This document shows, one piece after another, positions 35,101-47,000 of a stretch of DNA of 64,000 bases. The notes under the pieces are model-generated. The model was not told where the DNA came from, did not search any database, and was given only the letters and a program-made list of their open reading frames with translations. Positions within the stretch are counted from its first letter, which is position 1; the number at the start of each line of letters is the position of its first letter. A program made the translations under genes and the position numbers. Origin of the DNA: Hydractinia symbiolongicarpus (lineage: Eukaryota > Cnidaria > Hydrozoa > Anthoathecata > Hydractiniidae); the NCBI RefSeq assembly GCF_029227915.1, contig NC_079887.1:17669650-17733649 (forward strand), in the 5' to 3' direction.

Positions 35101-37581
35101 AGGCATATTACTGCCTTCAGAGGCCTGTAAGAGTAGTTGACTGTGTTATTAAGCCTAGGCGCAATGGAAAACGACTTGGGAAGTCGTAGTCCATTGAGAG
35201 TGGAGGGATTAGACGAATGGTAAACAGCGCAGGCACGTGGAACCACGTGCTTTACGTGTAAGGATTTTATTAGACATCAAAAAGCCATATTACAGTGTTT
35301 AGAGGCCTGTGCGCGTAGTTGACTGTGTTTTAAAGACATGACGCAGTGGAAAACGATTTGGGACTTCGTAGTGCGTTGAGAGTGTAAGTATTAGACCAAT
35401 GGTAACATGCGCAGGCACGTGAAACCACGTGATTTACGTGTAAAGGCTTTTAGTAAGTGTCAAAAGGCATATTACTGCCTTTAGAGGCCTGTAAGAGTAG
35501 TTGACGGTGTTATTAAGCCTAGGCGCAATGGAAAACGACTTGGGAAGTCGTAGTCTATTGAGAGTGGAGAAATTAGACGAATGGTAAACAGCGCAGGCAC
35601 GTGGAACCACGTGCTTTAAGTGAAAGGCCTTTACTAGCTGTCAAAAGGCCATTTTACGGTCTTTAGAGGTCTGTAAGCGTAGTTGACGGTGTTATAAAGC
35701 CATGGCGCAATGGAAAACGACTTGGGAAGTCTTAGTCCATTGAGAGTGGAAGGATTAGACCATTGTTAAACAGCGCAGGCATGTGGAACCACGTGCTTTA
35801 CGTGTAACGGGCCTTTATTAGGCATCAAAAGGCCATATGACAGTGTTTAAAGGCCTGTAAGCGTAGTTGACTGTGTTTTAAAGACATGACGCAGTGGAAA
35901 ACAACTTTGGACGTCGTAGTCCGTTGACAGTGAAAGGATTAGACCAATGGTAACCTGTGCAGGCACGTGGAACCACGTGATTTACGTACAAGGCTTTTAT
36001 TAAGCATCAGAAGGCCATATTACAGTCTTTACAGGCCTGTGCGCGTAGTTGACGGTGTTATAAAGCCATGGCGCAATGGAAAACGACTTGGGAAGTCTTA
36101 GTCCATTGAGAGTTGAAGGATTAGACCATTGTCAAACAGCGCAGGCATGTGGAACCACGTGCTTTACGTGTAAGGCCTTTATTAGGCATCAAAAGGCCAC
36201 ATTACAGTGTTTAGAGGCCTGTAAGCGTAGTTGACTGTGTTTTAAAGACATGACGCAGTGGAAAACAACTTGGGACGTCGTAGTCCATTGACAGTGAAAG
36301 GATTAGACCAATGGTAACCTGCGCAGACACGTGAAACCACGTGATTTACGTGTAAGGCTCTTTTTAGGCATCAAAATGCCATATTACGTCGTTTAGAGGC
36401 CTGTGCGCGTAGTTTATTGTGTTTTAAAGACATGGCGCAATAGATAACGATTTGGGACGTCGTAGTCTATAGAGAGTGGCAAGGTTAGACCAATGGTAAC
36501 CTGCGCAGGCACGTGAAACCACGTGATTTACGTGTAAGGCCTTTATTAGGTGTCAAAAGGCCATATTACAGTCTTTAGAGGCCTGTGCGCGTAGTTCACT
36601 GTGTTTTAAAGACATGGCGCAATGGAAAACGATTTGGGACGTCGTAGTCTATAGAGAGTGGCAAGGTTAGACCAATGGTAACCTGCGCAGGCACGTGAAA
36701 CCACGTGATTTACGTGTAAGGCTTTTATTAGGTGTCAAAAGGCATATTACGGCCTTCAGAGGCCTGTAAGAGTAGTTGACGGTGTTGTTAAGCCTAGGCG
36801 CAATGGCAAACGACTTGGGAAGTCGTAGTCCATTGAGAGTGGAGGGATTAGACGAATGGTAAACAGCGCAGGCATGTGGAACCACGTGCTTTACGTGTAA
36901 GGATTTTATTAGGCATCAAAAGGCCATATTACAGTGTTTAGAGGCCTGTAAGCGTAGTTGACTGTGTTTTAAAGACATGACGCAGTGGAAAACAACTTGG
37001 GAGGTCGTAGTCCATTGACAGTGAAAGGATTAGACCAATGGTAACCTGCGAAGGCACGTAGAACCACGTGAAGACTTTTATTAAGCATCAAAAGGCCATA
37101 TTACAGTCTTTACAGGCCTGTGCGCGTAGTTGACTGTGTTTTAAAGACTTGGCGCAATGGAAAAAGACTTGGTACGTCGTAGTCTAATGAGAGTTGAAGG
37201 ACTAGACCAATGATAACCTGCGCAGGCACGTGGAACTACGTGATTTATGTGTAAGGCCTTTATTAGGCAGCAAAAGGCCATATTACAGCGTTTAGAGGCC
37301 TGTAAGCGTAGTTGACTGTGTTTTAAAGACATGACGCAGTGGAAAACGATTTGGGACTTCGTAGTGCATTGAGAGTGTAAGGATTAGACCAATGGTAACA
37401 TGCGCAGGCGCGTGAAACCACGTGATTTACGTGTAAGGCTTTTATTAAGTGTCAAAAGGCATTCTACGGCCTTCAGAGGCCTGTAAGAGTAGTTGACGGT
37501 GTTATTAAGCCTAGGCGCAATGGAAAACGACTTGGTACGTCGTAGTCTGTTGATGGTGGAAGGATTAGACCAATGGTAACC
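32144..37581 (+). repeat. Tandem pair of a 2,719-bp 15-mer (32144-34862 and 34863-37581)
   Basis: Equivalent positions are 2,719 bp apart along the full length. Shared rare features include GTAACGGGCCTTTATTAGG, CCATATGACAGTG, CATCAGAAGGCC, GATTGAC-type G copies with GTCAAACAGCG, TGGCAAACGACTTGG and GCATTCTACGG. Junctions fall in CAGCGCAGGCACGTGG, good to about 20 bp. Differences are few, such as ATGGTGGTAGG at 34.85 kb against ATGGTGGAAGG at 37.56 kb. Confidence 0.88.
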
Positions 37582-38946
37582 AGCGCAGGCACGTGGAACC
37601 ACGTGCTTTACGTGTAAGGATTTTATTAGACATCAAAAAGCCATATTACAGTGTTTAGAGGCCTGTGCGCGTAGTTGACTGTGTTTTAAAGACATGACGC
37701 AGTGGAAAACGATTTGGTACTTCGTAGTGCGTTGAGAGTGTAAGGATTAGACCAATGGTAACATGCGCAGGCACGTGAAACCACGTGATTTACGTGTAAA
37801 GGCTTTTATTAAGTGTCAAAAGGCATATTACTGCCTTTAGAGGCCTGTAAGAGTAGTTGACGGTGTTATTAAGCCTAGGCGCAATGGAAAACGACTTGGG
37901 AAGTCGTAGTCCATTGAGAGTGGAGGGATTAGACGAATGGTAAACAGCGCAGGCACGTGGAACCACGTGCTTTAAGTGAAAGGCCTTTACTAGCTGTCAA
38001 AAGGCCATTTTACGGTCTTTAGAGGTCTGTAAGCGTAGTTGACGGTGTTATAAAGCCATGGCGCTATGGAAAACGACTTGGGAAGTCTTAGTCCATTGAG
38101 AGTGGAAGGATTAGACCATTGTTAAACAGCGCAGGCATGTGGAACCACGTGCCTTACGTGTAACGGGCCTTTATTAGGCATCAAAAGGCCATATGACAGT
38201 GTTTAAAGGTCTGTAAGCGTAGTTGACTGTGTTTTAAAGACATGACGCAGTGGAAAACAACTTTGGACGTCGTAGTCCGTTGACAGTGAAAGGATTAGAC
38301 CAATGGTAACCTGTGCAGGCACGTGGAACCACGTGATTTACGTACAAGGCTTTTATTAAGCATCAGAAGGCCATATTACAGTCTTTACAGGCCTGTGCGC
38401 GTAGTTGACGGTGTTATAAAGCCATGGCGCAATGGAAAACGACTTGGGAAGTCTTAGTCCATTGAGAGTGGAAGGATTAGACCATTGTCAAACAGCGCAG
38501 GCATGTGGAACCACGTGCTTTACGTGTAAGGCCTTTATTAAGCATCAAAAGGCCACATTACAGTGTTTAGAGGCCTGTAAGCGTAGTTGACTGTGTTTTA
38601 AAGACATGACGCAGTGGAAAACAACTTGGGACGTCTTAGTCCATTGAGAGTGGAAGGATTAGACCATTGTTAAACAGCGCAGGCATGTGGAACCACGTGC
38701 CTTACGTGTAACGGGCCTTTATTAGGCATCAAAAGGCCATATGACAGTGTTTAAAGGTCTGTAAGCGTAGTTGACTGTGTTTTAAAGACATGACGCAGTG
38801 GAAAACAACTTTGGACGTCGTAGTCCGTTGACAGTGAAAGGATTAGACCAATGGTAACCTGTGCAGGCACGTGGAACCACGTGATTTACGTACAAGGCTT
38901 TTATTAAGCATCAGAAGGCCATATTACAGTCTTTACAGGCCTGTGC
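37582..38946 (+). repeat. Truncated third copy of the 2,719-bp 15-mer
   Basis: The sequence after 37,582 restarts like the beginning of the 15-mer but lacks two monomers (about 363 bp): the first B runs straight into the A monomer with GTGTAAAGGCTTTTATTAAG. It then follows the 15-mer through D, G (GTAACGGGCC) and C (CATCAGAAGG). It carries private variants CATGGCGCTATGG at about 38.06 kb and GTGCCTTACG at 38.15 kb, which are useful for tracing its later copies. Confidence 0.8.
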
Positions 38947-39183
38947 GCGTAGTTGACGGTGTTATAAAGCCATGGCGCAATGGAAAACGACTTGGGAAGT
39001 CTTAGTCCATTGAGAGTGGAAGGATTAGACCATTGTCAAACAGCGCAGGCATGTGGAACCACGTGCTTTACGTGTAAGGCCTTTATTAAGCATCAAAAGG
39101 CCACATTACAGTGTTTAGAGGCCTGTAAGCGTAGTTGACTGTGTTTTAAAGACATGACGCAGTGGAAAACAACTTGGGACGTC
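38088..39183 (+). repeat. Tandem pair of a 548-bp 3-mer (38088-38635 and 38636-39183)
   Basis: The private string GTGCCTTACGTGTAACGGGC occurs at 38150 and again 548 bp later. The junction is visible as a hybrid, GGGACGTC followed by TTAGTCC near 38,630, where a GTCGTAG-type monomer switches to a GTCTTAG-type one. The related region at 58 kb lacks the extra three monomers. Confidence 0.85.
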
Positions 39184-42100
39184 GTAGTCCATTGACAGTG
39201 AAAGGATTAGACCAATGGTAACCTGCGCAGACACGTGAAACCACGTGAAGGCTTTTATTAAGCATCAAAAGGCCATATTACAGTCTTTACAGGCCTGTGC
39301 GCGTAGTTCACTGTGTTTTAAAGACTTGGCGCAATGGAAAAAGACTTGGTACGTCGTAGTCTAATGAGAGTTGAAGGACTAGACCAATGATAACCTGCGC
39401 AGGCACGTGGAACTACGTGATTTATGTGTAAGGCCTTTATTAGGCAGCAAAAGGCCATATTACAGCGTTTAGAGGCCTGTAAGCGTAGTTGACTGTGTTT
39501 TAAAGACATGACGCAGTGGAAAACGATTTGGGACTTCGTAGTGCATTGAGAGTGTAAGGATTAGACCAATGGTAACATGCGCAGGCGCGTGAAACCACGT
39601 GATTTACGTGTAAGGCTTTTATTAAGTGTCAAAAGGCATATTACGGCCTTCAGAGGCCTGTAAGAGTAGTTGACGGTGTTATTAAGCCTAGGCGCAATGG
39701 AAAACGACTTGGTACGTCGTAGTCTGTTGATGGTGGAAGGATTAGACCAATGGTAACCAGCGCAAGCACGTGGAACCACGTGATTTATGTGTAAGGCCTT
39801 TATTAGGCAGCAAAAGGCCATATTACAGCGTTTAGAGGCCTGTAAGCGTATTTGACTGTGTTTTAAAGACATGCCGCAATGGAAAACGATTTGGGACGTC
39901 GTAGTCTATAGAGAGTGGCAAGGTTAGACCAATGGTAACCTGCGCAGGCACGTGAAACCACGTGATTTACGTGTAAGGCTTTTATTAGGTGTCAAAAGGC
40001 ATATTACGGCCTTCAGAGGCCTGTAAGAGTAGTTGACGGTGTTATTAAGCCTAGGCGCAATGGAAAACGACTTGGGAAGTCGTAGTCCATTGAGAGTGGA
40101 GGGATTAGACGAATGGTAAACAGCGCAGGCATGTGGAACCACGTGCTTTACGTGTAAGGATTTTATTAGGCATCAAAAGGCCATATTACAGTGTTTAGAG
40201 GCCTGTAAGCGTAGTTGACTGTGTTTTAAAGACATGATGCAGTGGAAAACAACTTGGGAGGTCGTAGTCCATTGACAGTGAAAGGATTAGACCAATGGTA
40301 ACCTGCGAAGGCACGTAGAACCACGTGAAGGCTTTTATTAAGCATCAAAACGCCATATTACAGTCTTTACAGGCCTGTGCACGTAGTTGACTGTGTTTTA
40401 AAGACTTGGCGCAATGGAAAAAGACTTGGTACGTCGTAGTCTAATGAGAGTTGAAGGACTAGACCAATGATAACCTGCGCAGGCACGTGGAACTACGTGA
40501 TTTATGTGTAAGGCCTTTATTAGGCAGCAAAAGGCCATATTACAGCGTTTAGAGGCCTGTAAGCGTAGTTGACTGTGGTTTAAAGACATGACGCAGTGGA
40601 AAACGATTTGGGACTTCGTAGTGCATTGAGAGTGTAAGGATTAGACCAATGGTAACATGCGCAGGCGCGTGAAACCACGTGATTTACGTGTAAGGCTTTT
40701 ATTAAGTGTCAAAAGGCATATTACGGCCTTCAGAGGCCTGTAAGAGTAGTTGACGGTGTTATTAAGCCTAGGCGCAATGGAAAACGACTTGGTACGTCGT
40801 AGTCTGTTGATGGTGGAAGGATTAGACCAATGGTAACCAGCGCAAGCACGTGGAACCACGTGATTTATGAGTAAGGCCTTTATTAGGCAGCAAAAGGCCA
40901 TATTACAGCGTTTAGAGGCCTGTAAGCGTATTTGACTGTGTTTTAAAGACATGCCGCAATGGAAAACGATTTGGGACGTCGTAGTCTATAGAGAGTGGAA
41001 AGATTAGACCAATAGTAACCTGCGCAGGCTCGTGAAACCACGTGATTTACGTGTAAGGCTCTTTTTGGGCATCAAAATGCCATTTTACGGTCTTTAGAGG
41101 TCTGTAAGCGTAGTTGACGGTGTTATAAAGCCATGGCGCAATGGAAAACGACTTGGGAAGTCTTAGTCTATTGAGAGTGGAAGGATTAGACCATTGTTAA
41201 ACAGCGCAGGCATGTGGAACCACGTGCTTTACGTGTAAGGCCTTTATTAGGCATCAAAAGGCCATATTACAGTGTTTAGAGGCCTGTAAGCGTAGTTGAC
41301 TGTGTTTTAAAGACATGACGCAGTGGAAAACAACTTGGGACGTCGTAGTCCATTGACAGTGAAAGGATTAGACCAATGGTAACCTGCGAAGGCACGTGGA
41401 ATTACGTGATTTATGTGTAAGGCCTTTATTAGGCAGCAAAAGGCCATATTACAGCGTTTAGAGGCCTGTAAGCGTAGTTGACTGTGTTTTAAAGACATGA
41501 CGCAATGGAAAACAATTTTGTGACGTCGTAGTCTATAGAGAGTGGAAAGATTAGACCAATGGTAACCTGCACAGGCACGTGAAACCACGTGATTTACGTG
41601 TAAGGCTCTTTTTAGGCATCAAAATGCTATTTTACGGTCTTTAGAGGTCTGTAAGCGTAGTTGACGGTGTTATAAAGCCATGGCGCAATGGAAAACGACT
41701 TGGGAAGTCTTAGTCCATTGAGAGTGGAAGGATTAGACCATTGTTAAACAGCGCACGCATGTGGAACCACGTGCTTTACGTGTAAGGCCTTTATTAGGCA
41801 TCAAAAGGCCATATTACAGTGTTTAGAGGCCTGTAAGCGTAGTTGACTGTGTTTTAAAGACATGGCGCAATGGATAACGATTTGGGACGTCGTAGTCTAT
41901 AGAGAGTGGCAAGGTTAGACCAATGGTAACCTGCGCAGGCACGTGAAACCACGTGATTTACGTGTAAGGCCTTTATTAGGTGTCAAAAGGCCATATTACA
42001 GTCTTTACAGGCCTGTGCGGGTAGTTGACTGTGTTTTAAAGACTTGGCGCAATGGAAAAAGACTTGGGACGTCGTAGTCTAATGAGAGTTGAAGGACTAG

Positions 42101-44020
42101 ACCAATGGTAACCTACGCAGGCACGTGGAATTACGTGATTTATGTGTAAGGCCTTTATTAGGCAGCAAAAGGCCATATTACAGCGTTTAGAGGCCTGTAA
42201 GCGTAGTTGACTGTGTTTTAAAGACATGACGCAATGGAAAACAATTTGGGACGTCGTAGTCTATAGAGAGTGGAAAGATTAGACCAATGGTAACCTGCGC
42301 AGGCACGTGAAACCACGTGATTTACGTGTAAGGCTCTTTTTAGGCATCAAAATGCCATTTTACCGTCTTTAGAGGTCTGTAAGCGTAGTTGACGGTGTTA
42401 TAAAGCCATGGCGCAATGGAAAACGACTTAGGAAGTCTTAGTCCATTGAGAGTGGAAGGATTAGACCATTGTTAAACAGCGTAGGCATGTGGAACCACGT
42501 GCTTTACGTGTAAGGCCTTTATTAGGCATCAAAAGGCCACATTACAGTGTTTAGAGCCCTGTAAGCGTAGTTGACTGTGTTTTAAAGACATGACGCAGTG
42601 GAAAACAACTTGGGACGTCGTAGTCCATTGACAGTGAAAGGATTAGACCAATGGTAACCTGCGCAGGCACGTGAAACCACGTGATTTACGTGTAAGGCTC
42701 TTTTTAGGCATCAAAATGCCATATTACGGCATTTAGAGGCCTGTGCGCGTAGTTTATTGTGTTTTAAAGACATGGCGCAATGGATAACGATTTGGGACGT
42801 CGTAGTCTATAGAGAGTGGCAAGGTTAGACCAATGGTAACCTGCGCAGGCACGTGAAACCACGTGATTTACGTGTAAGGCTCTTTTTAGGCATCAAAATG
42901 CCATTTTACGGTTTTTAGAGGTCTATAAGCGTAGTTGACGGTGTTATAAAGCCATGGCGCAATGGAAAACGACTTAGGAAGTCTTAGTCCATTGAGAGTG
43001 GAAGGATTAGACCATTGTTAAACAGCGTAGGCATGTGGAACCACGTGCTTTACGTGTAAGGCCTTTATTAGGCATCAAAAGGCCACATTACAGTGTTTAG
43101 AGCCCTGTAAGCGTAGTTGACTGTGTTTTAAAGACATGACGCAGTGAAAAACAACTTGGGACGTCGTAGTCCATTGACAGTGAAAGGATTAGACCAATGG
43201 TAACCTGCGCAGGCACGTGAAACCACGTGATTTACGTGTAAGGCTCTTTTTAGGCATCAAAATGCCATATTACGGCGTTAAGTGGCCTGTGCGCGTAGTT
43301 TATTGTGTTTTAAAGACATGGCGCAATGGATAACGATTTGGGACGTCGTAGTCTATAGAGAGTGGCAAGGTTAGACCAATGGTAACCTGCGCAGGCACGT
43401 GAAACCACGTGATTTATGTGTAAGGCTCTTTTTAGGCATCAAAATGCCATTTTACGGTCTTTAGAGGTCTGTAAGCGTAGTTGACGGTGTTATAAAGCCA
43501 TGGCGCAATGGAAAACGACTTGGGAAGTCTTAGTCTATTGAGAGTGGAAGGATTAGACCATTGTTAAACAGCGCAGGCATGTGGAACCACGTGCTTTACG
43601 TGTAAGGCCTTTATTAGGCATCAAAAGGCCATATTATAGTGTTTAGAGGCCTGTAAGCGTAGTTGACTGTGTTTTAAAGACATGACGCAGTGGAAAACAA
43701 CTTGGGACGTCGTAGTCCATTGACAGTGAAAGGATTAGACCAATGGTAACCTGCGAAGGCACGTGGAATTACGTGATTTATGTGTAAGGCCTTTATTAGG
43801 CAGCAAAAGGCCATATTACAACGTTTAGAGGCCTGTAAGCGTAGTTGACTGTGTTTTAAAGACATGACGCAATGGAAAACAATTTGGGACGTCGTAGTCT
43901 ATAGAGAGTGGAAAGATTAGACCAATGGTAACCTGCACAGGCACGTGAAACCACGTGATTTACGTGTAAGGCTCTTTTTAGGCATCAAAATGCTATTTTA
44001 CGGTCTTTAGAGGTCTGTAA
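38947..44020 (+). repeat. 28-mer HOR, copy I (5,074 bp)
   Basis: This unit recurs at offsets of 5,074 bp (copy II) and 19,547 bp (copy III). It contains an internal 6-mer repeat (39241-39917 matching 40321-40997, offset 1,080), with two 10-bp-deleted monomers (39247, 40327 region). It also holds a 546-bp 3-mer repeat (about 42.27-43.37 kb, shared GACTTAGGAAGTCTTAG and CAGCGTAGGCATG) and F/D chimeric monomers. Private differences include CAAAACGCCATATT at 40.35 kb and GTAGTTCACTG at 39.31 kb. Confidence 0.9.
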
Positions 44021-47000
44021 GCGTAGTTGACGGTGTTATAAAGCCATGGCGCAATGGAAAACGACTTGGGAAGTCTTAGTCCATTGAGAGTGGAAGGATT
44101 AGACCATTGTCAAACAGCGCAGGCATGTGGAACCACGTGCTTTACGTGTAAGGCCTTTATTAAGCATCAAAAGGCCACATTACAGTGTTTAGAGGCCTGT
44201 AAGCGTAGTTGACTGTGTTTTAAAGACATGACGCAGTGGAAAACAACTTGGGACGTCGTAGTCCATTGACAGTGAAAGGATTAGACCAATGGTAACCTGC
44301 GCAGACACGTGAAACCACGTGAAGGCTTTTATTAAGCATCAAAAGGCCATATTACAGTCTTTACAGGCCTGTGCGCGTAGTTGACTGTGTTTTAAAGACT
44401 TGGCGCAATGGAAAAAGACTTGGTACGTCGTAGTCTAATGAGAGTTGAAGGACTAGACCAATGATAACCTGCGCAGGCACGTGGAACTACGTGATTTATG
44501 TGTAAGGCCTTTATTAGGCAGCAAAAGGCCATATTACAGCGTTTAGAGGCCTGTAAGCGTAGTTGACTGTGTTTTAAAGACATGACGCAGTGGAAAACGA
44601 TTTGGGACTTCGTAGTGCATTGAGAGTGTAAGGATTAGACCAATGGTAACATGCGCAGGCGCGTGAAACCACGTGATTTACGTGTAAGGCTTTTATTAAG
44701 TGTCAAAAGGCATATTACGGCCTTCAGAGGCCTGTAAGAGTAGTTGACGGTGTTATTAAGCCTAGGCGCAATGGAAAACGACTTGGTACGTCGTAGTCTG
44801 TTGATGGTGGAAGGATTAGACCAATGGTAACCAGCGCAAGCACGTGGAACCACGTGATTTATGTGTAAGGCCTTTATTAGGCAGCAAAAGGCCATATTAC
44901 AGCGTTTAGAGGCCTGTAAGCGTATTTGACTGTGTTTTAAAGACATGCCGCAATGGAAAACGATTTGGGACGTCGTAGTCTATAGAGAGTGGCAAGGTTA
45001 GACCAATGGTAACCTGCGCAGGCACGTGAAACCACGTGATTTACGTGTAAGGCTTTTATTAGGTGTCAAAAGGCATATTACGGCCTTCAGAGGCCTGTAA
45101 GAGTAGTTGACGGTGTTATTAAGCCTAGGCGCAATGGAAAACGACTTGGGAAGTCGTAGTCCATTGAGAGTGGAGGGATTAGACGAATGGTAAACAGCGC
45201 AGGCATGTGGAACCACGTGCTTTACGTGTAAGGATTTTATTAGGCATCAAAAGGCCATATTACAGTGTTTAGAGGCCTGTAAGCGTAGTTGACTGTGTTT
45301 TAAAGACATGATGCAGTGGAAAACAACTTGGGAGGTCGTAGTCCATTGACAGTGAAAGGATTAGACCAATGGTAACCTGCGAAGGCACGTAGAACCACGT
45401 GAAGGCTTTTATTAAGCATCAAAAGGCCATATTACAGTCTTTACAGGCCTGTGCACGTAGTTGACTGTGTTTTAAAGACTTGGCGCAATGGAAAAAGACT
45501 TGGTACGTCGTAGTCTAATGAGAGTTGAAGGACTAGACCAATGATAACCTGCGCAGGCACGTGGAACTACGTGATTTATGTGTAAGGCCTTTATTAGGCA
45601 GCAAAAGGCCATATTACAGCGTTTAGAGGCCTGTAAGCGTAGTTGACTGTGGTTTAAAGACATGACGCAGTGGAAAACGATTTGGGACTTCGTAGTGCAT
45701 TGAGAGTGTAAGGATTAGACCAATGGTAACATGCGCAGGCGCGTGAAACCACGTGATTTACGTGTAAGGCTTTTATTAAGTGTCAAAAGGCATATTACGG
45801 CCTTCAGAGGCCTGTAAGAGTAGTTGACGGTGTTATTAAGCCTAGGCGCAATGGAAAACGACTTGGTACGTCGTAGTCTGTTGATGGTGGAAGGATTAGA
45901 CCAATGGTAACCAGCGCAAGCACGTGGAACCACGTGATTTATGAGTAAGGCCTTTATTAGGCAGCAAAAGGCCATATTACAGCGTTTAGAGGCCTGTAAG
46001 CGTATTTGACTGTGTTTTAAAGACATGCCGCAATGGAAAACGATTTGGGACGTCGTAGTCTATAGAGAGTGGAAAGATTAGACCAATAGTAACCTGCGCA
46101 GGCTCGTGAAACCACGTGATTTACGTGTAAGGCTCTTTTTGGGCATCAAAATGCCATTTTACGGTCTTTAGAGGTCTGTAAGCGTAGTTGACGGTGTTAT
46201 AAAGCCATGGCGCAATGGAAAACGACTTGGGAAGTCTTAGTCTATTGAGAGTGGAAGGATTAGACCATTGTTAAACAGCGCAGGCATGTGGAACCACGTG
46301 CTTTACGTGTAAGGCCTTTATTAGGCATCAAAAGGCCATATTACAGTGTTTAGAGGCCTGTAAGCGTAGTTGACTGTGTTTTAAAGACATGACGCAGTGG
46401 AAAACAACTTGGGACGTCGTAGTCCATTGACAGTGAAAGGATTAGACCAATGGTAACCTGCGAAGGCACGTGGAATTACGTGATTTATGTGTAAGGCCTT
46501 TATTAGGCAGCAAAAGGCCATATTACAGCGTTTAGAGGCCTGTAAGCGTAGTTGACTGTGTTTTAAAGACATGACGCAATGGAAAACAATTTTGTGACGT
46601 CGTAGTCTATAGAGAGTGGAAAGATTAGACCAATGGTAACCTGCACAGGCACGTGAAACCACGTGATTTACGTGTAAGGCTCTTTTTAGGCATCAAAATG
46701 CTATTTTACGGTCTTTAGAGGTCTGTAAGCGTAGTTGACGGTGTTATAAAGCCATGGCGCAATGGAAAACGACTTGGGAAGTCTTAGTCCATTGAGAGTG
46801 GAAGGATTAGACCATTGTTAAACAGCGCACGCATGTGGAACCACGTGCTTTACGTGTAAGGCCTTTATTAGGCATCAAAAGGCCATATTACAGTGTTTAG
46901 AGGCCTGTAAGCGTAGTTGACTGTGTTTTAAAGACATGGCGCAATGGATAACGATTTGGGACGTCGTAGTCTATAGAGAGTGGCAAGGTTAGACCAATGG

